Positions 7,899-15,798 of a stretch of 27,854 nucleotides of DNA are shown here, piece by piece. This DNA is from Actinomycetota bacterium (GTDB taxonomy: Bacteria > Actinomycetota > Actinomycetes > Nanopelagicales > Nanopelagicaceae), in assembly GCA_002737595.1 (NCBI GenBank), contig NSHZ01000009.1, positions 1 to 27,854 of the forward strand, given 5' to 3'. The position numbers were made by a program, and so were the translations under genes. A model generated the notes under the pieces. That model searched no databases. It was not told where the DNA came from and was given only the letters and a program-made list of their open reading frames with translations. Position 1 is the first letter of the stretch. Every line of letters begins with the position of its first letter.

Positions 7899-9251
7899 GT
7901 GAAGAGAAAAGAAGCAGTTGCACTCGTTACCGCCAAGCATATTCGTATTGTCCGCTTTCTCTATTGTGATCTTGCAGGCGTGATCCGGGCTAAGACTGTT
8001 CATGGCTCGCAATTTGCTGGAAAAATCACTGAGGGTGTGGGACTTACCCGCGCCCAGAACGCCGTCAATCTCTTTGAAGATTTGATTTCAGTAGATGGCA
8101 TGGAACCCATAGGTGAAGTCCGCATCACCCCAGACCTTGACTCACTTACCATCTTGCCATGGGTAGATAAGACCGTCGGGGTTTTCTGCGATTTAAAAGA
8201 ACAAGATGGAAACGATTGGGGGGGTTGTACTCGCACGGTGTTGAAGCGCGCGATTGCACAAGCTGCTGAATTAGATATTGAAGTGATGGCCGCATTTGAA
8301 AGTGAGTTCTACATCGCAGAGCAGGGTCTTAACGGTCCTGTACCATGGCAAAATGGTCCTTGCTATTCCAGCTCTGGATTAGATCGAGCAAGTTCTGTCG
8401 TCTATGACATCGTAGATAATCTTGTTGCTCAAGGAATTATCGTTGAGCAAGCAATTAACGAATATGGTCCAGGCCAACAAGAGATTGCTATCAAATACGA
8501 TAAAGCTTTGCGTGCCGCTGATTTACACCTCAAGTTTCGTGACACCGTGCGCGGAACTACTGAGGTACAACATGGCTTACTCGCTTCGCTAGCGCCAAAA
8601 CCTTTTGCTGATGGCATCGGATCTGGGGCGCACTTGCATTTTTCTCTTTGGTCTAAATCAGAGGGGATTAACCTTCTCTACAACGCAGATGAACCAACGA
8701 AGCTTTCAGACTTTGGAAAATCATTTGTTGCTGGAGTCCTTGACCATCTTCCTGCTCTACTCGCACTCACTTGTCCTTCATACGTTTCCTACCACCGTCT
8801 CAAGCCACATTCCTGGGCTGGAAATACGATCTCCTGGGGTTATGACAATCGTGAATGTGCTGTTCGCGTTGCAAGTCCATTTACTGGTCGTGAAATGGAA
8901 TCAATTAATCTCGAATTGAAGGCCTGCGATGGATCAGCAAATCCATATCTAGCACTCGCCGGCGTGATATTGGCAGGGCTAGATGGCGTCAAGAGAAATC
9001 TACAACCACCCGCTCCGGCTCATCGCGATCCGGTCTTTCTCACAGATGAAGAAAGCGCTGCCTGCGATATTCGCCCCCTTCCAGCTTCTCAGTTAGCGGC
9101 GCTCTCCGCCTTGGAAGCCGATTCAATCCTCACCGAAGGGCTTGGAGAGCTGATGACCAGGGCATATCTAGCCACCCGGAGAGCAGAAAATGAAAAAGCT
9201 ACTCGTATGGGTGATGAGTGGGCACGCTTGTATACCTTCTCAACCTTTTGA
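7899..9251 (+). CDS. Glutamine synthetase-like protein, FluG/GlnA3-type (gamma-glutamyl-amine ligase candidate)
   Basis: A 450-residue class I glutamine synthetase fold. ATP/metal-site residues are present: E134 and E136 in AAFESEFY, E195 in GPGQQEIA, H245/H247 in GSGAHLHFS, R300, and NR at 317-318. In place of the usual 'E.R..D..ANPY' Arg of true glutamine synthetases there is Lys (LELKACDGSANPY, K341), the form I associate with the GS domain of FluG/NodGS proteins and some gamma-glutamyl-amine ligases. The adenylylation-loop Tyr region of GlnA is absent. It therefore probably joins glutamate to an amine rather than to ammonia; substrate unknown. Start GTG at 7899 has AGGAG about 6 bases upstream. 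Followed by a class II amidotransferase (18-base gap) and a permease, and part of the amine-related block that includes a second homologue at 12366. Confidence 0.87.
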   Translation: MKRKEAVALVTAKHIRIVRFLYCDLAGVIRAKTVHGSQFAGKITEGVGLTRAQNAVNLFEDLISVDGMEPIGEVRITPDLDSLTILPWVDKTVGVFCDLKEQDGNDWGGCTRTVLKRAIAQAAELDIEVMAAFESEFYIAEQGLNGPVPWQNGPCYSSSGLDRASSVVYDIVDNLVAQGIIVEQAINEYGPGQQEIAIKYDKALRAADLHLKFRDTVRGTTEVQHGLLASLAPKPFADGIGSGAHLHFSLWSKSEGINLLYNADEPTKLSDFGKSFVAGVLDHLPALLALTCPSYVSYHRLKPHSWAGNTISWGYDNRECAVRVASPFTGREMESINLELKACDGSANPYLALAGVILAGLDGVKRNLQPPAPAHRDPVFLTDEESAACDIRPLPASQLAALSALEADSILTEGLGELMTRAYLATRRAENEKATRMGDEWARLYTFSTF

Positions 9252-9256
9252 TCACC

Positions 9257-9262
9257 TAAGAT
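9257..9262 (+). promoter_or_regulatory. -10 element TAAGAT for leaderless amidotransferase gene
   Basis: TAAGAT lies just past the upstream stop codon and is followed by seven bases and the ATG at 9270; there is no ribosome binding site. The gene thus has its own promoter although it is only 18 bases from the previous gene. Confidence 0.6.
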
Positions 9263-9269
9263 CACACTC

Positions 9270-10016
9270 ATGTGTCGACTCTTCGCCTGGCATTCTCCGA
9301 ATCCTCTTTCAACGTCAGAGGCGCTTGAGAACGATAAACCTCATCTGATCGAACTCAGCCGTCAGCACGAGCATGGTTGGGGAATGGCTTGGTGTGATGA
9401 ACATGGCCAGGTTCTTCGGCATCGCGATGAAGAGGCAGCCTTTAAGGCACCCACAGTTGATATTGCAAAAAGTACGGACGCAATCGTGCATCTTCGTTGG
9501 GCCACCGAAAATATTCCAGTCTGTATTCCAAATACACACCCATTTATTAAATCAACACCACTCGGAGAAATGGCCTTCATTCACAATGGGGGAATTACTC
9601 GCGGTCCACTGCTGCGCTCGCTCATTGATGACGATATTTTTGAAGATCTAGAAGGTGATGGCGACTCCGAACAATACTTCGGCGCAATCATCACCAAACT
9701 AAGAAGTAATGGTGGCGATCTAGTAGGCACATATCGCGATTTTCTCGCTGAAGTAAGCGCAGTTGAATACTCCAGCTTGAACGCCTTCATTCTTACTACC
9801 GACCACCTATCGGTAATTTCTGCCTACCGTCCCGAAAAACGGCCAAGTTCACAGCCCGAGGATTACTACGACCTCTCCTGGGATACCGATCCCCGGAATG
9901 TCACTTCAGTCTGGTCAAGTGCGGTACGCAAGCGCCCAGGCCAACCAGTTGAGAATTACTCCTTGATAGAAATTGACCGCGCCACGGGTGCAGTCACCCA
10001 CCACCCCCTCCGTTAA
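9270..10016 (+). CDS. Class II glutamine amidotransferase (YafJ/EgtC-like)
   Basis: A 248-residue N-terminal-nucleophile amidohydrolase. After Met removal Cys2 is the nucleophile (MCRLFAWHS). Other family residues are visible: HGWGMAW, HLRWATENIP with the glutamine-binding Arg, NTHPF, HNGGI (oxyanion hole) and DGDSEQYF. The protein is a stand-alone glutaminase domain without a partner synthetase domain. Relatives include EgtC, which hydrolyses a gamma-glutamyl amide; no ergothioneine genes are nearby. Its position directly after a gamma-glutamyl-amine ligase-like gene suggests, as inference only, that it hydrolyses a gamma-glutamyl intermediate, the job done by the unrelated class I enzyme PuuD in E. 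coli polyamine breakdown. Start fixed by the Cys2 rule and by the -10 seven bases upstream. Confidence 0.9.
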   Translation: MCRLFAWHSPNPLSTSEALENDKPHLIELSRQHEHGWGMAWCDEHGQVLRHRDEEAAFKAPTVDIAKSTDAIVHLRWATENIPVCIPNTHPFIKSTPLGEMAFIHNGGITRGPLLRSLIDDDIFEDLEGDGDSEQYFGAIITKLRSNGGDLVGTYRDFLAEVSAVEYSSLNAFILTTDHLSVISAYRPEKRPSSQPEDYYDLSWDTDPRNVTSVWSSAVRKRPGQPVENYSLIEIDRATGAVTHHPLR

Positions 10017-10050
10017 ATTCAACATTTTGTAGAAAATTATCCATACACGC

Positions 10051-10074
10051 GCAGAAATACTCAATATTTTCTGC
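10051..10074 (+). terminator. Hairpin after the amidotransferase gene, possible terminator
   Basis: GCAGAAATA pairs with TATTTTCTGC around a small loop, with one bulged base, 35 bases past the stop codon. No clear U-tract follows, so it is only a candidate. It could instead be part of the promoter region of the permease gene, since the TATTTT inside it also resembles a -10. Confidence 0.35.
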
Positions 10075-10099
10075 TCCTCTATTCGATGTCTCTAAATTC

Positions 10100-10157
10100 G
10101 CCTCCAAAATACCTTTCTTTCATCGCCAAGGTGGCGATACTTGATGTAGTCGGAGGC
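10100..10157 (+). promoter_or_regulatory. Structured 5' leader of the permease gene (candidate cis-regulatory RNA)
   Basis: Two nested exact stems are visible: an outer GCCTCC (10100-10105) with GGAGGC (10152-10157), and inside it ATCGCC (10122-10127) with GGCGAT (10133-10138) closing a five-base loop. A GC-rich stretch (CGGCCGCCCGCG) follows before the ribosome binding site at about 10180-10185 and the ATG at 10194. I do not recognise a known riboswitch consensus; the features that I would expect of ykkC/guanidine or glnA RNAs are not evident. An alternative is that this DNA is coding, as the frame is open from 10086. Confidence 0.4.
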
Positions 10158-10193
10158 AATTCGGCCGCCCGCGAGAGTCGAGGGGATGCATTT

Positions 10194-11648
10194 ATGCACC
10201 AAACCGATCTAAAACTTTCTAAGAGCCTCACCATCTGGGAGGTCGTCGGAATTTCAATTGCGTTGATGGCTCCATCGATGGCGGCAAATATCAATCCACA
10301 GGGTCCTGCGAGCGTTGTCGGTACCGCAGTACCGCTCGCCTTCCTTATCGCCGCTATCGGCGTCGCTCTGGTGAGTTATGGCTTTATTCGCTTAAGCCAA
10401 TCTTTCAACCACGCGGGTTCTGTCTATGGATTAGTAGGAAAAACCCTAGGAGCCAGATCCGGGGTTGTCGCTGGGTGGGGCCTTCTCGGAACATACACTT
10501 TTTACTCTGTCGTCAGCACAATGGCCACCGGAGTCTTTGGGTCTGCGCTCTTGAAACAACTCGGAATTGTAAGCGAGCCAGGGGTTGCATTACCCTTCAT
10601 TATCGGCGGCCTCGGCTTAGTTGCAATTGTTGCGCTAGCTGTTAATTCTGTGAAGCGGGGAACACGACTGCTCCTTCTAGTGGAGGGGTTAACAGTGGCT
10701 TTGATTCTTCTCACCGTCATTGTTGTGCTCATCAAGCTGCTGACTGGCAACGCGCCTAACGGGGAGACTTTCACCATGAGTGTGTTCGCTATTCCCGCAG
10801 GAGCAGACTTCAGCACCGTATTCCTCGGGGTGGTTTTCGGATTTCTTTCGTTTGCAGGTTTTGAAGCCGCAGCCACTATGGGTGAAGAAGCTAATACTCC
10901 TCGACGCGACATTCCCAAGGCAATGCTTGGCGTCGTGATCTTTGGTGGAGTCTATTTCACAATAGTTACCGCAGTTGAAGTAATGGGCTTTGGAGCCAAC
11001 GCCGAAGGTATGAAGAACTTTGTCGGATCGGGCTCTCTCTTGGGCGATTTAGGTAAGGCCTATGTGGGTGATTGGCTCGGAGTAATCATCACCCTTGGTG
11101 TCACTATTTCTGCAATGGGTTGTCTACTCGCATGTGTAGTTGGCGCCGCACGTATGCTCTTCGCTCTCAGCCGTGATGCGGAGCTTGTCATGTTCTCCAA
11201 AGTATCTGCAAAGACTAAAGTCCCCACGACGGCGGTCTATTGGGTGGCCGGCGCTGTTGTCGTTTTCACTATTGCGTGGAGACTTATGTTTAATGCCGCT
11301 GCCTTCGATGTATTCGTAGGCTCTGGCGTCATTGGAACGCTGATTCTTCTGATTGTGTATGGTCTGACCACTATCGGAGCTATCAAATTCCTCTTCTTCT
11401 CAGGAAAGCAACGAGTTCCTCGGTATGAAATCATCATCCCGCTTCTCGGTCTCACCATGGTGGGCTACACCTTTTATCGAAATGTTTGGCCGCTACCAAC
11501 TACAGGTGCAGGTCAGGGTTACGACGTCGTGACGATCGCTTGGCTTCTTATCGGGGTAATTGCGGTAATAGTGGCTCCGAAGTTAACAAAGAAGATGGGC
11601 GATAAAATGAACGCTGATGAAAATCTAATCGAAACAGATGTGCAATAA
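10194..11648 (+). CDS. APC-superfamily amino acid/amine permease
   Basis: A 484-residue transporter with about 12 helices. The start of helix 1 (SKSLTIWEVVGISIALMAPSMA) and the following NINPQGPAS match the APC amino acid/polyamine family, as does the helix-6 region GFLSFAGFEAAATMGEEANTPRRDIPKAM, the diagnostic 'F.GFE....GEE...P.R.IP.A'. It should import an amino acid or amine by cation symport or exchange. The reading frame is open from an ATG at 10086, but I prefer the ATG at 10194: it has GAGGGG 8 bases before it, and the extra 36 residues look unlike an APC N-terminus and coincide with base-paired DNA. Seven bases separate its stop from the cyclase-family gene. Its place in the gamma-glutamyl/amine block makes it the candidate uptake system. 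Confidence 0.87.
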   Translation: MHQTDLKLSKSLTIWEVVGISIALMAPSMAANINPQGPASVVGTAVPLAFLIAAIGVALVSYGFIRLSQSFNHAGSVYGLVGKTLGARSGVVAGWGLLGTYTFYSVVSTMATGVFGSALLKQLGIVSEPGVALPFIIGGLGLVAIVALAVNSVKRGTRLLLLVEGLTVALILLTVIVVLIKLLTGNAPNGETFTMSVFAIPAGADFSTVFLGVVFGFLSFAGFEAAATMGEEANTPRRDIPKAMLGVVIFGGVYFTIVTAVEVMGFGANAEGMKNFVGSGSLLGDLGKAYVGDWLGVIITLGVTISAMGCLLACVVGAARMLFALSRDAELVMFSKVSAKTKVPTTAVYWVAGAVVVFTIAWRLMFNAAAFDVFVGSGVIGTLILLIVYGLTTIGAIKFLFFSGKQRVPRYEIIIPLLGLTMVGYTFYRNVWPLPTTGAGQGYDVVTIAWLLIGVIAVIVAPKLTKKMGDKMNADENLIETDVQ

Positions 11649-11655
11649 TTAGCGC

Positions 11656-12354
11656 ATGAATAGTAGCTATACAGTTGTAGATTTGACCTTGCCGTTGGGC
11701 CCGGCCACAGTAATGTGGCCGGGTGCACCGGCGCCACAAGCCGACACCCTCGTTACTGTCGCTCACGATGGATACTTTGCTCGGCTGGTCCATCTCTATG
11801 AACATAGCGGCACGCATGTAGACGCTCCATGTCACTTTGTTGAAGGTCACGGAACTGTAGACAAATTGCCACTTCAGTCACTGATTAGTCCAGCAATCAT
11901 GATCGATGCGTCGGGAGATATCGCCGGTAACCCAGATGGCGCTCTAGAGCTCTCTACGGTTCTTAAATGGGAAGAAAAGTACGGTCGCATCCCCGATAAT
12001 TCCGTAATTTTACTTCGGACAGGTTGGGAAGACTTCTACTCAGACCCAGAGAAATATGGCATCCAGAAAGATGGCATGCATTTCCCTGGCTTCGGCGTCG
12101 AAGCGAGTGAGTTTCTGGTGAATGAACGAAAAGTTGTCGGTATCGGCTTAGACACCTTAGGTATCGATCGGGGTGTCGATACGCATTTCCCGGTTCATTC
12201 GAATGTCACACTCCCACACAATGTGTGGCATATCGAAAATCTCACCAATCTCAAGTCGCTGCCGCCCACTGGAGCTCTCGTCTTCATAGGCGTACTACCG
12301 CTGGTCGATGGCTCGGGATCCCCAGCGCGCATCCTTGCCATGGTGCCGAAATAG
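11656..12354 (+). CDS. Cyclase-family metal hydrolase (kynurenine formamidase-like)
   Basis: A 232-residue protein of the cyclase/KynB-type amidohydrolase family. The signature HSGTHVDAPCHF (residues about 55-66) supplies the metal-binding His/Asp residues, and DLTLPL at the N-terminus, LLRTGWEDF (about 119-127), GLDTLGID and the C-terminal VFIGVLPLVDGSGSPARILA are typical. Members hydrolyse N-formyl or cyclic amides, such as N-formylkynurenine. In this neighbourhood a role in opening an amide or lactam made during amine breakdown is possible, but nothing in the sequence fixes the substrate. The start ATG lies 7 bases after the permease stop with no ribosome binding site, suggesting coupling to the permease. 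Its stop is only 11 bases from the convergent glutamine synthetase-like gene. Confidence 0.87.
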   Translation: MNSSYTVVDLTLPLGPATVMWPGAPAPQADTLVTVAHDGYFARLVHLYEHSGTHVDAPCHFVEGHGTVDKLPLQSLISPAIMIDASGDIAGNPDGALELSTVLKWEEKYGRIPDNSVILLRTGWEDFYSDPEKYGIQKDGMHFPGFGVEASEFLVNERKVVGIGLDTLGIDRGVDTHFPVHSNVTLPHNVWHIENLTNLKSLPPTGALVFIGVLPLVDGSGSPARILAMVPK

Positions 12355-12365
12355 CCACAGCTCGT

Positions 12366-13679
12366 TTAATAAACTCGGGCGTATCTTTCACATATTTCAA
12401 CAGGATCTAAATCGGCCATCAGTTTAACTTCGAGACGCTTCACCGAAACGTATGAGTCGTACATAACCTTCGGCATCCACTCTCGCACAATCGTATCTGC
12501 ATCCATAAGATCCAACGCTTCCGTCAAGGATCCAGGCAAAGGAAGAATATGCGATTCCTTGCGCTCTTGATCCGTCAACGAGCCGGGATCAACCCCAAGA
12601 GCTTGCGGGACCTCGAGCTTCTCTCGAATTCCTTGTAACCCTGCACGAACGAGTGCCCCTAAAACGATATATGGGCTAGCTGTTGCGTCGGGCGCTCGCA
12701 ATTCCAAATTGTAACCTCTCACCATTTCTGCAGGATCTATAGATGGCGATGGGCAAATGCGAATTGCGGCCTCTCGATTCTGCACACCAAAGCTTGCATA
12801 CCCCACCGACCAATGTTGCGGACCAAGTCGAAAGTAGGAGACCGGACTCGGCGAGGTGAGCGCACAGATCGCCGGCATATGTCTGACTACGCCTGCAATA
12901 AATTGTTGTGTAAGCAGACTCGCATCATGTTTCTCACCGGGACTCGAAGTAACATTTTTTCCATTGGAATCTTGAAAACTAAAGTGCACATGAGCCCCGT
13001 TTCCAATTCCCTCAGCTTTGACTTTGGGAGAAAACGATGCACGCATACCCAAACGTCGAGCACATTCTCGGATAACCTCTCGAGCGATAATGGCTCTTTC
13101 CGCAGCCGCTAATCCCACTGCGGGGGCGCAGGTCACCTCGTACTGGTGCTCACCAAATTCCGGCTCTACCGTTTCTAGTCCAATGTTGGCTTGGGTCAAC
13201 GCGTAAGTCATATCTTGTGTGAATTTCGCGACGTTACGCATAGTTTCAATGGTGAATGAAGGTGCCGCAGGTAGTGGGTCATCCATCAACATGAATTCAT
13301 GTTCAAATGCTGCGACGAAGTCTAATCCAGTTTCAGATTTAAAATCCTCAAGTGCACTCTTCAAGAATCCACGGGTGCAACAATCCCAATTTTTGCCATC
13401 ACTCACTTGCGAATCACAGAGATAGAAGTGAAAGGGTGGTGCATCATCCCAAATATCGATTCTGGTCTTAGTTGAAGCTATCGGAACTTGTCGCACTTCC
13501 AACATGGGGCCCCACGGATTTGGTGCGAGGTCAGGAAAAGGAGATTGTGCTTGACCGGCAACTGCCCAACCGAGCCCATGCTCCATCCTGCGATCGAGTT
13601 CTGCGAGTGGAACACCACGACAACGCATCAACCCTACATAATCGCTCCAAGTAAAGAGTACGATCTCGCCGTTAGTCAC
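12366..13679 (-). CDS. Second glutamine synthetase-like protein (gamma-glutamyl-amine ligase candidate)
   Basis: A 437-residue GS-fold protein, clearly different from the one at 7899. Key residues (numbered from the chosen start): E126 and E128 in AAFEHEFM, E181 in GEHQYEV, H230/H232 in GNGAHVHFS, an Arg in SYFRLGP, NR in VQNREAAIRI, and ELRAPDATASPY, which keeps the Arg that the first homologue replaces with Lys. It resembles gamma-glutamyl-amine ligases of the GlnA4/PuuA type more than true GlnA, and lacks the GlnA adenylylation Tyr. The GTG at 13677-13679 is chosen because GAGGAG sits 5 bases before it; the upstream in-frame GTG overlaps that site. It is transcribed divergently from the FluG-type amidohydrolase across 77 bases. 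Two paralogues in one block imply two different acceptor amines or two steps. Confidence 0.86.
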   Translation of the reverse strand: MTNGEIVLFTWSDYVGLMRCRGVPLAELDRRMEHGLGWAVAGQAQSPFPDLAPNPWGPMLEVRQVPIASTKTRIDIWDDAPPFHFYLCDSQVSDGKNWDCCTRGFLKSALEDFKSETGLDFVAAFEHEFMLMDDPLPAAPSFTIETMRNVAKFTQDMTYALTQANIGLETVEPEFGEHQYEVTCAPAVGLAAAERAIIAREVIRECARRLGMRASFSPKVKAEGIGNGAHVHFSFQDSNGKNVTSSPGEKHDASLLTQQFIAGVVRHMPAICALTSPSPVSYFRLGPQHWSVGYASFGVQNREAAIRICPSPSIDPAEMVRGYNLELRAPDATASPYIVLGALVRAGLQGIREKLEVPQALGVDPGSLTDQERKESHILPLPGSLTEALDLMDADTIVREWMPKVMYDSYVSVKRLEVKLMADLDPVEICERYARVY

Positions 13680-13743
13680 ATTCACTCCTCACACACCGAT
13701 AAAAAGTTCACAAACAAAGGATCCCTTTTCGTGATCTGGCGGG

Positions 13744-13749
13744 TAGCCT
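13744..13749 (+). promoter_or_regulatory. -10 element TAGCCT for leaderless amidohydrolase gene
   Basis: TAGCCT is followed by seven bases and the ATG at 13757, with no ribosome binding site. A short inverted repeat AAAGG-ATC-CCTTT at 13716-13728 lies just upstream and could bear on either divergent gene. Confidence 0.58.
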
Positions 13750-13756
13750 AGCATCC

Positions 13757-14893
13757 ATGACCCAGCGACTTATAGAGCTTGCCGCTACTATTCCACTCAC
13801 CGACAATCACTGCCACGGTGTTGTGAGAGGTAATGTAGAACGCGCAGATTTCGAGATTATTTCTACCGAATCTGATTGGCCGGAACCTCATGGCATGACG
13901 ATTTTTGATTCACCGGTAGGAATTATGATGCGGTCACTTTGTGCACCTCTGCTTGGTTTACCGAAGCACTGTTCGCCTGATGAATACTTCTCACGTAGAT
14001 ACGAACTCGGGCAAGAGGAAGTCACCAAGATTCTGCTACCAACAACAGGAATTAAGACTTTTCTCGTAGATTCTGGCTTCAAGAGCGACAACGTACTCCT
14101 TCCAAACGAGATGTCCATGATCACTCCAGGAACATACGCTCGTGAAATTGTTAGATTAGAAACAGTTGCTGAGGGAATGGCGCTCAACACATCGGCCGAG
14201 ACTTTTATTCAAGATTATGCAAACGCTCTTGCCACTGCTGCAAAAGATGCTGTTGGATTTAAATCTGTCATGGCTTATCGATACGGCTTGGATTTTGATC
14301 CGAATCGTCCCAGTAAACAAGAGGTAACAAGGGCTGCCGGCGAATGGCTAGCTGAGGTTGCTACGCAGAAGAGACCCCGGATGAATCATCCGGTTTTACT
14401 TCGCCATATTCTTTGGGAAGCGGTTGATTACAAGACCGCTATTCAATTCCATGTCGGCTACGGCGATTCAGATATCGTGATGCACAGGTGCGATCCCACC
14501 CAGATGACCGAGTTCCTACGTAGAACTGTCGATCTTGATGTCAGCATCATGCTCTTACATTGTTATCCTTTTGTGCGTGAGGCGGGGTACTTAGCCCAAG
14601 TTTATCCGCATGTTTACTTAGACACCGGGGCGGCTGGTCATTGGACAGGCCTTTCTAGCCCCACCATCGTCGCAGAATCCGTTGAGATGGCTCCCATGAG
14701 TAAAATCCTCTTTTCATCTGATGCATTTGGCTTACCCGAGCTCTACTTTTTGGGAACGCACGTGTGGCGAGTGGCTATGGGAAATATTCTTCAGCGTTGG
14801 GTCGATGCTGATGGCCTAGGAGAGGCTGATGCAGTAAAGTATTTGAATTGGATGGCCACCGAAAACGCTCACCGTGCTTACCAGCTCCTCTAA
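13757..14893 (+). CDS. FluG-type amidohydrolase (metal-dependent TIM barrel)
   Basis: A 378-residue amidohydrolase-superfamily protein. Metal-site candidates are H18 and H20 in DNHCHG, K169 in GFKSVMAYR, H232 in QFHVGYGDSD, H268 in LLHCYPF and D322 in SSDAFGLPE; the order and spacing match the amidohydrolase half of FluG/NodGS proteins, which in fungi and plants is fused to a GS domain. Here the two halves are separate genes in one block, with GS-like genes at 7899 and 12366. A role in hydrolysing a gamma-glutamyl amide or a related amide is an inference. The start ATG is 7 bases after a TAGCCT -10. The DUF3445 gene follows 35 bases after the stop, so the two may form an operon. Confidence 0.85.
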   Translation: MTQRLIELAATIPLTDNHCHGVVRGNVERADFEIISTESDWPEPHGMTIFDSPVGIMMRSLCAPLLGLPKHCSPDEYFSRRYELGQEEVTKILLPTTGIKTFLVDSGFKSDNVLLPNEMSMITPGTYAREIVRLETVAEGMALNTSAETFIQDYANALATAAKDAVGFKSVMAYRYGLDFDPNRPSKQEVTRAAGEWLAEVATQKRPRMNHPVLLRHILWEAVDYKTAIQFHVGYGDSDIVMHRCDPTQMTEFLRRTVDLDVSIMLLHCYPFVREAGYLAQVYPHVYLDTGAAGHWTGLSSPTIVAESVEMAPMSKILFSSDAFGLPELYFLGTHVWRVAMGNILQRWVDADGLGEADAVKYLNWMATENAHRAYQLL

Positions 14894-14928
14894 ACCAACC
14901 GTACTAATTGAGTCAAGGAGTATTGCTC

Positions 14929-15765
14929 GTGTACAACCCTGTTGATGGCAAACCAGATCGCATGCATATTGGCGCGCGAGTGCTTGATCTCCACAACTGG
15001 ATTGAGATCGATAAATTTTATAATGAAGACATCTCCCTCAAGAGAAAATTGTTGCAAGAGAGGCGCGACCGAGTATTTGTATCGACATCACAAGGAGATA
15101 CAGGCTCGAAAGAAGTCTTAGATGAGCTCCTGGCCTATTTACCGAATCGATATCCGAACGAATTCTCATCACCAATCTCAGTGGATCCCCAACTCCATCC
15201 ACTGGAGGCTGCTTCTCTGCTAGTGCAGGAAGATCTCTGCCTCATGACTCAGCAGGGGCAAGATTGGGTATTAACAGCTGGGAGCATCTGTTTTCCTAGT
15301 CGGTGGGATCCGCGAGACAAAATAGGTAAGAGTTTGTTAGGCATCCACGAGCCAGTTCCTCATTATGATGAAAAAATCGGCGTAGCAACGCAAAGCCTCT
15401 TCGACAAGATGTCAGTTAATCGTCCCATGTGGAGAGTGAACTGGACCATCATGGACACCCCCGATTTGCATCAACCAGTACCAGTGAGACGAGCAGACTC
15501 CATTACTGTCACGAAGGAAAACCTTCCAGACCACCTCTATTTTCGTCGAGAGCGCCAAACTCTGCGGAAGTTTCCCAAGAGTGGAGACATCCTTTTTACT
15601 ATCCGCACCTACACAAACACGCTGGCTCAAGCAGCACTCGATTTTCCTAAATTTCGTACAAATTTAGGAAAGACATTGGGTGGAGCCACTCCAGAAATGA
15701 TCGACTATAAGGGTTGGGTAAGCATCATGAATGACATGCAGGAGTGGTCTGCCAGTGATCTCTAA
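14929..15765 (+). CDS. DUF3445 protein, heme-dependent oxidative N-demethylase-like (HODM/DmmD family)
   Basis: A 278-residue protein recognised by a run of family motifs: EDLCLM (101-106), ICFPSRWDP (about 120-128), GIHEPVPHY (138-146), NRPMWRVNW (about 164-172), LYFRRERQTLRKFP (about 203-216) and FTIRTYT (223-229). DUF3445 proteins characterised so far are the heme-containing catalytic subunit of dimethylamine monooxygenase/HODM, which removes a methyl group from secondary amines. Known systems have extra reductase and ferredoxin subunits; none is encoded alongside here, so electrons must come from elsewhere or the protein has a different chemistry. Start is the GTG at 14929, since AAGGAG lies 8 bases upstream; the frame is also open from a TTG at 14908. 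Follows the FluG-type amidohydrolase and supports a methylated-amine role for the block. Confidence 0.8.
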   Translation: MYNPVDGKPDRMHIGARVLDLHNWIEIDKFYNEDISLKRKLLQERRDRVFVSTSQGDTGSKEVLDELLAYLPNRYPNEFSSPISVDPQLHPLEAASLLVQEDLCLMTQQGQDWVLTAGSICFPSRWDPRDKIGKSLLGIHEPVPHYDEKIGVATQSLFDKMSVNRPMWRVNWTIMDTPDLHQPVPVRRADSITVTKENLPDHLYFRRERQTLRKFPKSGDILFTIRTYTNTLAQAALDFPKFRTNLGKTLGGATPEMIDYKGWVSIMNDMQEWSASDL

Positions 15766-15798
15766 CAGAATTTTCGCAAATGTGATTGAGTTGTGCCC

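Noticed and set aside
7871..7936. Longer start for deoD
   Set aside because: The extra residues do not resemble DeoD proteins and would overlap the divergent gene and the TAGGCT promoter element.
9270..10016. Naming the amidotransferase egtC
   Set aside because: No egtA, egtB, egtD or egtE homologue is in the window and the class II domain alone does not define EgtC.
10086..10193. 36-codon N-terminal extension of the permease
   Set aside because: No ribosome binding site or -10 at the proper distance from the ATG at 10086, an unusual N-terminus for an APC permease, and the DNA contains nested stems; the ATG at 10194 has GAGGGG upstream.
10078..10193. Known riboswitch class (guanidine ykkC or glutamine glnA type) before the permease
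   Set aside because: The conserved blocks I would expect of those RNAs are not evident; reported only as an unclassified structured leader.
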